A stretch of DNA of 64,000 nt. Origin: Corynebacterium sp. ACRPO (GTDB lineage Bacteria > Actinomycetota > Actinomycetes > Mycobacteriales > Mycobacteriaceae). The stretch covers positions 62,001-126,000 of the forward strand of contig NZ_JAKRNE010000002.1 in NCBI RefSeq assembly GCF_022347205.1, in the 5' to 3' direction. Both the position numbers and the translations under genes were made by a program. Below are positions 48,514 through 55,820 of this stretch, piece by piece. Every line of letters starts with the position of its first letter. Position 1 is the first letter of the stretch. The notes beneath the pieces were generated by a model. That model made no database searches. It saw only the letters and a list, made by a program, of their open reading frames with translations, and was not told the DNA's origin.

Positions 48514-49625
48514 GCAACTTTGATGAGTACCGCCCACCGCAGCCAGAGCGCCGCAATCGCTACCGGAAGTTCGACGGTACGAAGCCGAAGAAGAAGCGGA
48601 AGCGTCCAGGCGCGGGCGCGCAGGACGGCTCCAAAGAGGAGCGCATGGCGCAGGACTTCGAGTTCTCGTCTTACTATGGCCGACCTGTGGTGAAGGCTCC
48701 GCCGTGGGAATGGCCCATCGGCGCCTACTTTTTCTTGGGCGGCGTGAGCGGCGGTTCAGGTCTCTTAGCCGCTGGTGCACAGGCCGCGGGCAATGCACCG
48801 CTGCGGCGCACCACCCGTATCTCTGCCTTTGGCGCGGCGGCCGTGGGATCGGTCTTTTTGATTCTGGACTTGGGCCGCCCGGAGCGCGCATTGAACATGT
48901 TCCGCGTCTTCAAGGTGACCTCGCCAATGTCGATGGGCTCGTGGATTTTGTCGGGCTTTGCCAGCGCAGCTGCGCTGCCGGCCGCCGCGGAAGTGGATGC
49001 GGCGACCGGTCACAAGCTGCCGCTGCCGAAGTTTGTGCGTACGGCGCTGAAGAAATCGGCCGGGCCGGCGGGCGCGGTCGCGGGCGTGCTCGGTGGTCCG
49101 CTCGCGGGCTATACCGCGGTATTGCTGTCCAATACCTCGAACCCGGTGTGGAATGACATGAAAAAGCACCTGCCGTATGTCTTCGTTTCCTCGGCGGGTG
49201 CGGCGTCGTCAGGCCTGGCTATGGTGACCACTCCGGTCGAGCACGCGGGACCGGCCCGCGTGTTGGGTATGGCCGCGGCAGCCAGCGATCTGGTGGCGAC
49301 CAAGGTGCTGGAGGAAGGCATGGAGCCGGAGCCGCGCGAGGCGCTGCACGAGGGCAGGCCGGGCGCGTTGATGAAGGCCTCGGAATACTTCATCGCGGCT
49401 GGCGGTGTCGGTAGTGCAGTGGCTGCGGTGACGAAGTCGCGGGCAGTCTCGGTGGCTGCTGGGCTATCGCTCTTGGCAGGCTCGGCGTGCACGCGCTTTG
49501 GCGTGCTCAATGCCGGGCTGGAAGCGGTGAAGAATCCGGAGACCACCATCGGGCCGCAGAAGCGCCGGGCGGAAAGGCGCCGGCGCGAGCAGGGCCTCGA
49601 CCACGATGTGGTGAGCCCGGACTAG
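48510..49625 (+). CDS. NrfD/PsrC-type membrane subunit of formate dehydrogenase
   Basis: 371 residues: a very basic, disordered N terminus of about 60 residues, then several membrane helices. WPIGAYFFLGGVSGGSGLLAAG and ILDLGRPERALNMFRVFKVTSPMSMGSW (two consecutive blocks) are NrfD/PsrC quinone-site motifs. It likely passes electrons to menaquinone. This replaces the cytochrome b gamma subunit of E. coli FdnI, which has heme histidines not seen here. The end overlaps the convergent lipoprotein gene by four bases. Confidence 0.87.
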   Translation: MSNFDEYRPPQPERRNRYRKFDGTKPKKKRKRPGAGAQDGSKEERMAQDFEFSSYYGRPVVKAPPWEWPIGAYFFLGGVSGGSGLLAAGAQAAGNAPLRRTTRISAFGAAAVGSVFLILDLGRPERALNMFRVFKVTSPMSMGSWILSGFASAAALPAAAEVDAATGHKLPLPKFVRTALKKSAGPAGAVAGVLGGPLAGYTAVLLSNTSNPVWNDMKKHLPYVFVSSAGAASSGLAMVTTPVEHAGPARVLGMAAAASDLVATKVLEEGMEPEPREALHEGRPGALMKASEYFIAAGGVGSAVAAVTKSRAVSVAAGLSLLAGSACTRFGVLNAGLEAVKNPETTIGPQKRRAERRRREQGLDHDVVSPD

Positions 49626-50212
49626 TCCAGGTCCTGCAGGGCGGGGGCGAGCTCCGAGCCGATGTCTTCCATGCGTTGTTGCTCGGCTGCGGAGTCGCGA
49701 CCATCACGGTGGAGGTAGTAGTTCAGCGCCACATCGCCCACGGTGGTGACGCAGGTGGTAGACACTGACTCTTCGACCGGCCAGGCAGAGCAGTAAAAGC
49801 GCCTGTCAGCGGCGGTGAACTCGAAGGGGGAGTACTCATTGGCGGGGCGCTGTTGCGCGGCGTTTTGGGCATCGAGGTCGTCGTGTAGCAGCTCTAAGTA
49901 GCGCTGCGCCGCCTCATCGGGGTCATCGGGGCACACGGGTGCGCCTTCGGCCTCATACTTCGTCCCCAGCAGGCTGACCTGCTCCTTATCCTCTGCACGG
50001 TAGAGCACTGAGAAGGAGTGCTCATCCTCGTCGGTGGAGTGTGGGTCGAGCTTCGTTTTAGCGAGCGAATCCGGCAGGGCCTCGCGCACCGCGGCAATAC
50101 CAACGGGGGAGCAGCCGCTTGGCGATGCCCCTTCGGACGAGCACCCCACCAACCCTGCTGCGGCAAGGGTGGTGGAGGAAAGGGCGAGGAGAAAAGGGAT
50201 CTGTCGCTGCAT
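49622..50212 (-). CDS. Lipoprotein translationally coupled to selD, unknown function
   Basis: 196 residues: signal peptide FLLALSSTTLAAAGLVGC with lipobox LVGC (Cys about residue 24). The mature part is acidic and cysteine-containing (GCSPVGIAAVREALPD; APVCPDDPDEAAQRYLELLH; RFYCSAWPVEESVSTTCVTT), with five or more cysteines that could form disulfides. Its ATG starts one base after the selD stop (TAAgATG). No known family. Being the second gene of the selD operon suggests a link to selenium or formate metabolism, but this is inference only. Confidence 0.72.
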   Translation of the reverse strand: MQRQIPFLLALSSTTLAAAGLVGCSSEGASPSGCSPVGIAAVREALPDSLAKTKLDPHSTDEDEHSFSVLYRAEDKEQVSLLGTKYEAEGAPVCPDDPDEAAQRYLELLHDDLDAQNAAQQRPANEYSPFEFTAADRRFYCSAWPVEESVSTTCVTTVGDVALNYYLHRDGRDSAAEQQRMEDIGSELAPALQDLD

Positions 50213-50213
50213 C

Positions 50214-51197
50214 TTAGGCCTTGATATAGGCATCGCCGGTGCGCTCGGTGGTATGGCCGATGACGGGGTAGCCAGGAACCTCGCCGATGAGGAGGAGGCC
50301 GCCGGAAGTTTGGGCGTCGGCAAGCAGCACTAGCTCTTCCTCCCTCAAGGAGGTATCGAGGTGCGGGTGCACCCAGTCGAGGTTGCGGCGAGAGCCGCCG
50401 GGGATGAAGCCCTCCGCCAGCGCTTCCTTTGCGCCTTCGATGGTGGGCACGGCGGAAAAGTCGAGCTCCGCGGCGATGCCGGAGGCCCGGCACATCTTGT
50501 ACAGGTGGCCGAGCAACCCGAAGCCGGTGACGTCCGTGGCGGCACGCACGCCCGCCTCCACCGCGGCGCGGGCGGCCTCACGGTTCAAGGTGGTCATGGA
50601 ATCGACCGCGGCCTGGGAGACTTCGCCGGTGGCCTTGTGCTTGTTGTTGAGGATGCCCACGCCAATGGGCTTGGTCAGGGTGATGGGCAGGCCGGGCTCG
50701 GCGGCGTCATTGCGCATGAGCTTGTCGGGGGCCACGATGCCGGTAGCTGCCATGCCGTACAGCGGTTCGGGCGCGGTGATGGAATGGCCACCGGTAACGG
50801 AGATGCCGGCCTTGGTGGCTATGTCCATGCCGCCGCGCAGGACCTCGCGCAGCACGTCCAGGCCAAGCTTCTCATTGGGCCAGCCCACCAGGTTAATGGC
50901 GGTAACCGGGGTGCCACCCATGGCATAGACGTCAGAGAGCGCATTGGCCGCAGCCACTCGCCCCCAATCGTAGGGGTCATTGAGCATGGGCGTAAAAAAG
51001 TCCGCGGTGGAGATAACCGCCAGGCCATCTTGAATCTTTACGGCTGCGGCATCATCGCCATCATCTAGGCCAACCAGCACGTTAGGGTCGGCCTTGCCTA
51101 TCAGGCCCTCGACGGCAGACTCAAGTTGGCCAGCGGGAATCTTGCAGGCGCAGCCGCCGCCGGCGGCAAAAGAGGTGAGTTTAATATCTTCGGTCAT
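50214..51197 (-). CDS. selD: Selenide, water dikinase (selenophosphate synthetase)
   Basis: 327 residues. Makes selenophosphate from selenide and ATP. The catalytic loop GGGCACKIPAGQLE carries the essential cysteine and lysine; the enzyme is the Cys form, not itself a selenoprotein. Nucleotide motifs DDAAAVKI, STADFFTPMLNDPYDWGRVAA and the AIR-synthetase-like GGHSITAPEPLYG and TDVTGFGLLGHL are intact. Divergent from selC-selA-selB, with 172 bases between the selD start and tRNA-Sec. Confidence 0.95.
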   Translation of the reverse strand: MTEDIKLTSFAAGGGCACKIPAGQLESAVEGLIGKADPNVLVGLDDGDDAAAVKIQDGLAVISTADFFTPMLNDPYDWGRVAAANALSDVYAMGGTPVTAINLVGWPNEKLGLDVLREVLRGGMDIATKAGISVTGGHSITAPEPLYGMAATGIVAPDKLMRNDAAEPGLPITLTKPIGVGILNNKHKATGEVSQAAVDSMTTLNREAARAAVEAGVRAATDVTGFGLLGHLYKMCRASGIAAELDFSAVPTIEGAKEALAEGFIPGGSRRNLDWVHPHLDTSLREEELVLLADAQTSGGLLLIGEVPGYPVIGHTTERTGDAYIKA

Positions 51198-51281
51198 ATC
51201 GCCATTTTACTCATCCCGAGGAACTATTTGGCTGCACAGCAAGGTAGGGAACCTGTGTGTGGCGCGATAGGACATAGGGCG

Positions 51282-51299
51282 CCGAGGTTTCCACCTCGG
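51282..51299. other. Hairpin in the selD-selC intergenic region
   Basis: CCGAGGT-TTCC-ACCTCGG, a 7-base-pair stem with four-base loop. No T run on either side. It lies midway between the divergent selD gene and the tRNA-Sec gene; role unknown, may be a 5' leader structure. Confidence 0.4.
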
Positions 51300-51369
51300 A
51301 GCGGCATGGTGGAGGTATTGCGTGACAGGTGTGCCGGCACCGGGGAATGCCCGTGTAAGGTGAGCACAC

Positions 51370-51464
51370 GGAGGCGTACGTGTCCTGGTGGGCGCCCCGG
51401 TCTTCAAAACCGGTGAGGCCGAGCATCTCGGTCTGGCAGGTTCGATTCCTGTCCGTCTCCGCCA
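51370..51464 (+). tRNA. selC: Selenocysteine tRNA (anticodon UCA)
   Basis: 95 bases with encoded CCA. Anticodon stem CCGGT/ACCGG encloses loop CTTCAAA with anticodon TCA. It has the long variable arm (about TGAGGCCGAGCATCTCGGTC) and the extended acceptor stem (GGAGGCG with CGTCTCC, one G-T pair) typical of tRNA-Sec; T arm GCAGG-TTCGATT-CCTGT. G73 as expected for SerRS charging. Lies 25 bases before selA. Confidence 0.93.
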
Positions 51465-51489
51465 CTCGCGCGCAAGGAGGAATGCCACA

Positions 51490-52806
51490 GTGCCCACGCC
51501 CACGCCTGCTGCCAGCCCGGATCCCCGCAGGAATATTCCCCGCATGGACGAGCTGCTCCAGCTGCCGGAAGTAGAATCCGCGCGCCAGCGCCTAGCCGAG
51601 CACACCATCCGCGCGATACTCCAGGGCGCAGTCGCCCGAGCGCGCCGCGGTCAGCTGCCTGTTAGCGAGATACCCGCAGAGATTGCGCAGCGCCTGGAAC
51701 AAAAGAATGCGCATTCCCTGCACCCAGTCATTAACGCCACCGGCGTCATCATTCATACGAACTTAGGGCGTGCCCCGCTTCCCAGCGCCGCGGTAGAGGC
51801 CCTGCACGCCGCTGCCTCCTATACAGATGTAGAAATGGACTTGGGCTCGGGCAAGCGATCCAGAAATCGCGGCGCCGGAGCCACGGCCGCGCTGCTCGCA
51901 GCCTGCCCCGGTGCAGAAGATGCCCTCGTGGTCAATAACGGCGCCAGCGCCTTGCTCCTGGCCACCGCCGCGCTCGCTCCCGGCAAAGAGGTCATCATCT
52001 CGCGCGGCGAGCTCATCGAGATCGGAGCTGGCTTTCGCCTGCCCGAGCTCATCGAGTCCACGGCCACGCGCCTCAAAGAAATAGGGGCGACTAACCGCAC
52101 GCACCTGGCCGACTACGAGCGCGCGCTGGGCGTCAACACTGGCGCTATTTTGAAGGTGCATCCTTCCAATTTCCGCATCGAGGGCTTTACCTCCGCAGTC
52201 GGGGTAGAGGAACTGCACAGCTTAGCGGTGGAGCACGATACGCGACTCATCGTGGACTTGGGCTCCGGCCTGCTCACCCATGACCCGGCGCTGCCAGAAG
52301 AACCAGATATCCAGGCCCAGCTGCGCGCCGGCGCCGATATCGTCATAGCCTCCGGCGATAAGCTGCTTGGCGGTCCGCAGGCAGGAATCTTACTCGGTAC
52401 CAAGGAGGCGATTGCTGCGGTGAAGAAGCACCCGCTGGCGCGTGCGGTGCGCATAGATAAGCTGCGTCTCAACGCGTTGGAGGCGGCCATTTCGACGCCC
52501 TCGAATGCGGTGCAGGACGCCCTCCACCTCGATCCCCAGACACACCGCGAGCGCACGGAAGCCATTGCACAGGCAGTCGGGGCGGAAGTCGTGTCTCATG
52601 ATGGCCGCGTGGGCGGTGGCGGGGCGCCCGAATACCCGCTGCCCGGCTTCGCGGTGAGCCTGCCCGAGCGCTATGCGGACGCGCTGCGCCGCCAGGACCC
52701 GCCCGTAGTAGGTCGCGTGCATCAGGGCCGCTGCTTGGTGGATATTCGCTGCGTCCCTGCCGACCACGACGCCGCAGTTATTGCCGCTATTAAGGCGGTG
52801 AGCTAG
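51490..52806 (+). CDS. selA: L-seryl-tRNA(Sec) selenium transferase
   Basis: 438 residues; the PLP enzyme that converts Ser-tRNA(Sec) to Sec-tRNA(Sec). The PLP lysine lies in IVIASGDKLLGGPQAGILLG; HPVINATGVIIHTNLGRAPL and EIGAGFRLPELIE are family hallmarks. GTG 51490 is preceded by AAGGAGG at 51474-51480. Any longer start would lie inside the tRNA gene. The stop is directly followed by the selB start. Confidence 0.95.
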   Translation: MPTPTPAASPDPRRNIPRMDELLQLPEVESARQRLAEHTIRAILQGAVARARRGQLPVSEIPAEIAQRLEQKNAHSLHPVINATGVIIHTNLGRAPLPSAAVEALHAAASYTDVEMDLGSGKRSRNRGAGATAALLAACPGAEDALVVNNGASALLLATAALAPGKEVIISRGELIEIGAGFRLPELIESTATRLKEIGATNRTHLADYERALGVNTGAILKVHPSNFRIEGFTSAVGVEELHSLAVEHDTRLIVDLGSGLLTHDPALPEEPDIQAQLRAGADIVIASGDKLLGGPQAGILLGTKEAIAAVKKHPLARAVRIDKLRLNALEAAISTPSNAVQDALHLDPQTHRERTEAIAQAVGAEVVSHDGRVGGGGAPEYPLPGFAVSLPERYADALRRQDPPVVGRVHQGRCLVDIRCVPADHDAAVIAAIKAVS

Positions 52807-54579
52807 GTGTACGTCGTCGCTACTGCCGGCCATGTGGACCACGGCAAGTCCACCCTGGTGCGTGCACTTACGGAGATGGACCCGGACCGGTGGGAGGAAG
52901 AAAAGCGCCGCGGGCTGACCATTGATTTGGGATTTGCCTGGACTACGCTGCCTTCTGGCGCGGATGTGGCTTTCGTAGATGTGCCCGGCCATGAAAAATT
53001 CTTAGGCAATATGCTCGCTGGCGTGGGCCCAGCCCCGGTGGTCCTCTTTGTGGTTGCGGCCGATGAGGGATGGCAGGCCCAGTCCACCGACCACCGCGAT
53101 GCCTTGCGTGCGCTGGGAGTAGAGCACGGCATTATTGCGCTCACTCGCAGCGATCGCGCCACCGTGGACCGCACCGCAGAAATCCGAACGCAGCTGGCCG
53201 GCACCCCGCTTGCCGACGCCCCCATTATTCCCGTATCCGCTCCTACCGGCGACGGCATTGCGGCGCTGCGGCAGGCGCTCGATGAGGTCCTGGCCGCTGT
53301 GCCCGTTCCCGATGCACAGGCACCCGTGCGCCTGTGGGTGGACCGCGCCTTTAGCGTGAAAGGCGCGGGCACCGTGGTTACCGGAACGCTCGCCGCGGGC
53401 ACTCTGCGCGTAGGCGATAGCCTCAAGGTAGCCACGGCTAGTGGGGAAAGGGACGTGGAAGTCCGTGGCCTGCATAGTGAAAATCGCGCGCAGGATTCAC
53501 TCGGCCCCGTCACTCGCGCGGCCGTCAACTTGCGTGGGGCGGATGCCGCCGATATCCACCGCGGTGACGTGCTGCTTACCCCGAGTGCGTGGCGCTTAGT
53601 GGACCACCTCGATGTCCGCCGCACCTTTGGCGCGGAGCTCGACGGGCTGCCCGATAACCTCGTCGTGCACACCGGTACCGCCGGGGTAGAGGCCCACCTG
53701 CGTCCCCTGTCTGCCGATTTCGCGCGCATCAGCCTGGCGCACCCGCTGCCGCTGCAGCTCCTTGATCGCTTCGTAGTGCGCAGCCCTGGTGGCCGGCACG
53801 TCGTCACTGGGGTAGAGGCAGTCGATCTGCGCCCGCCGGAGCTTAACCGGCGCGGTGACGCCCGCCGCCGCGCAGAAGAGCTCAGTGCCCAGAACTCGTT
53901 CCGTGATCCTGCGTCTTACCTGCGCCGCGTCGGCTTCGCCCGGGTGGATGACCTAGCCCGCGATGGCTTTACTACCGCAGCGCCGCCGCAAGGCATTATC
54001 GCCTTCCGCGACTGGTGGATTGCCGCTTCCCAAGTTACGCGGTGGAAGCACACGCTTACCGACGCCCTGCATGCCCACACCGCCGCCCATCCCCTGGCGC
54101 CGGGAATGCCCCGCAAAGCAGCCATGGACGCCCTCGGCCTGCAAGAAGAAGGCTTGCTGGGCCTAGCCATCGCCGCTGCGAAGGCGGAAAGCAGTGAGGG
54201 AGTGTTACGCCTTCCCGGGCAGCGGGCGGACCTCGGTGCGGCGGAGCGCGGGATTGCTGCCATCGAGGAAAGGCTTAAGGCAGAACCTTTTGTGGCACCC
54301 GAAGCAGATGACCTCACGGAGCTAGGCTTGGGCCCCAAGGAACTTGCCGCCGCCGAGCGCGCCGGGCGCCTCCTGCGCCTTAAGCAGGGAATCGTGCTCT
54401 TGCCCTCAGCTCCTGAGGAGGCGCGCCGGCGCCTTGCCGGACTGGAACAACCCTTTACTCTCTCGGCTGCCCGCCAGGCGCTAGGTACCACGCGGCGGGT
54501 AGCCATCCCGCTGCTGGAATACCTCGACGCCCAGCGGATTACTCGCCGCGGCGACGGGGGCCAACGCACCCTGCGCTAA
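52807..54579 (+). CDS. selB: Selenocysteine-specific elongation factor SelB
   Basis: 590 residues. G domain: P-loop GHVDHGKST (residues 8-16), DVPGHEKFLGNML, and TRSD in place of the usual NKxD/TKxD. Domains II-III follow, then C-terminal winged-helix repeats that bind the SECIS hairpin (EEARRRLAGLEQPFTLSAARQALG). It delivers Sec-tRNA to the ribosome at UGA codons. GTG start abuts the selA stop with no gap. Confidence 0.94.
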   Translation: MYVVATAGHVDHGKSTLVRALTEMDPDRWEEEKRRGLTIDLGFAWTTLPSGADVAFVDVPGHEKFLGNMLAGVGPAPVVLFVVAADEGWQAQSTDHRDALRALGVEHGIIALTRSDRATVDRTAEIRTQLAGTPLADAPIIPVSAPTGDGIAALRQALDEVLAAVPVPDAQAPVRLWVDRAFSVKGAGTVVTGTLAAGTLRVGDSLKVATASGERDVEVRGLHSENRAQDSLGPVTRAAVNLRGADAADIHRGDVLLTPSAWRLVDHLDVRRTFGAELDGLPDNLVVHTGTAGVEAHLRPLSADFARISLAHPLPLQLLDRFVVRSPGGRHVVTGVEAVDLRPPELNRRGDARRRAEELSAQNSFRDPASYLRRVGFARVDDLARDGFTTAAPPQGIIAFRDWWIAASQVTRWKHTLTDALHAHTAAHPLAPGMPRKAAMDALGLQEEGLLGLAIAAAKAESSEGVLRLPGQRADLGAAERGIAAIEERLKAEPFVAPEADDLTELGLGPKELAAAERAGRLLRLKQGIVLLPSAPEEARRRLAGLEQPFTLSAARQALGTTRRVAIPLLEYLDAQRITRRGDGGQRTLR

Positions 54580-54606
54580 CGAGGCCCCTGTGGCCGGTCG
54601 TCGCAC

Positions 54607-55692
54607 CTACTTGCGGTGATTGCCCCCGCGGTGGCGGGACGTGTCGCGGGCTACGCGCCGGGCCCGCACGCGCGCGGATTCGGAGGAAAAGCGGCCCGGT
54701 TCTTCGGCTACCGGCAGCGCACGCCAGCTGAAATTCTGATCGCCCGGGATGGAGGAGACCAACTCCGCCAGCTTGGCGCTGGCCTGCGGTTGTTGTGCTC
54801 GCTCATTGTGCTGCTGAGTTGGCGCATCTGGCTCAGCGGGTACAGCCGGCTGGACCTGTGGCCCTTTCGGGCGGCGTGAGCCGGTGGGCAGCGCCGTCAC
54901 GATGGCCTCGCCGGCAAGCGTGTGCTCCCAGACCTCGGGTTGAGCCGGTGTGGCTGCGGGCGCAGCAGTGGGAATCGCAGGTTGTGGCGCGGGCACGCGC
55001 AGCGGTGGAACAGCGGGGGAGAAGAGCTCCGCGGGGATGGCCTCATTGGCGGGGATATCGACGGCAAGCATGCCGTGGCTCGCATAGGCGCGGGCGGAAA
55101 GCCCCGCTCCAGAGCCGCTGGCCGCGGCGAATGCGGCGCGCAGTCCAGGAAGCGCGGCACTGTCACCGATGGGGCCGAGCACCATATCGTCGCAGGTGGC
55201 CACTGCGGTGCCGGCAAGGTCTTCCAGTGTGACGAAGAATTGCTGCGTGCCCATGCTCTCCAGCTGGGCGGGCGATAGGTCGCCGGCGGCGGCATCGATG
55301 AGCACGCCTTGCCCACCGGAGAGCAGCGCGGTTCCTTGCGGTTGGTCGTTGACCGGCACCATCCACGGCCACAGGCCCAGTGACACGGCAACCTCGACCT
55401 GGCCGTCAACTACCTCCACGGTGGCGATCGTCTGCGGCTGGGCGGAGGAGGCCTTCAAGCGCTCCAAGGCGGGATACTCCGCCGCCTCGACCTCGTCCAG
55501 GAACCCTAAGAAACCGAAGTCCGAGCGAACGCGCCAGCCGTTGGTATAGGTATCGGGCTCTAGGGAGACGTCGACAAGCGCAGCGTGCTTCGCCACGCCG
55601 GGGATACTCAATGCGGTGCCCAGCACTGGGTGCTCGAGGACTGCAACATGCTCCACACCGAAGTAACTAGTCGCGAGCGGGTAAAGCGCCAT
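54607..55692 (-). CDS. Uncharacterised 361-residue protein
   Basis: 361 residues, no signal peptide or membrane segment. The N-terminal 190 residues are folded (YPLATSYFGVEHVAVLEHP; RVRSDFGFLGFLDEVEAAEY; GLWPWMVPVNDQPQG), followed by a Pro/Ala-rich linker and a basic C terminus (ARVRARRVARDTSRHRGGN). I do not recognise the family. It is convergent with selB and divergent from the BCCT carrier; nothing ties it to selenium. Confidence 0.68.
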   Translation of the reverse strand: MALYPLATSYFGVEHVAVLEHPVLGTALSIPGVAKHAALVDVSLEPDTYTNGWRVRSDFGFLGFLDEVEAAEYPALERLKASSAQPQTIATVEVVDGQVEVAVSLGLWPWMVPVNDQPQGTALLSGGQGVLIDAAAGDLSPAQLESMGTQQFFVTLEDLAGTAVATCDDMVLGPIGDSAALPGLRAAFAAASGSGAGLSARAYASHGMLAVDIPANEAIPAELFSPAVPPLRVPAPQPAIPTAAPAATPAQPEVWEHTLAGEAIVTALPTGSRRPKGPQVQPAVPAEPDAPTQQHNERAQQPQASAKLAELVSSIPGDQNFSWRALPVAEEPGRFSSESARVRARRVARDTSRHRGGNHRK

Positions 55693-55727
55693 AGAAAGTC
55701 ACTCCCAAGGTTAAAGGCCGGTAAACA

Positions 55728-55749
55728 ATGCGTAGCTCATTTTACGCAT
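55728..55749. promoter_or_regulatory. Dyad in the divergent promoter region before the BCCT gene
   Basis: ATGCGTA (55728-55734), eight bases, TACGCAT (55743-55749): perfect 7-base arms. It sits between two divergent genes with no T run, so an operator is more likely than a terminator. Confidence 0.4.
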
Positions 55750-55820
55750 ATGGGGGATAGGGCTGACGCCAGCTTTATATCCTGCGAGTTTTTATTAATG
55801 TGTAGACAGCTCTCTTAAAA

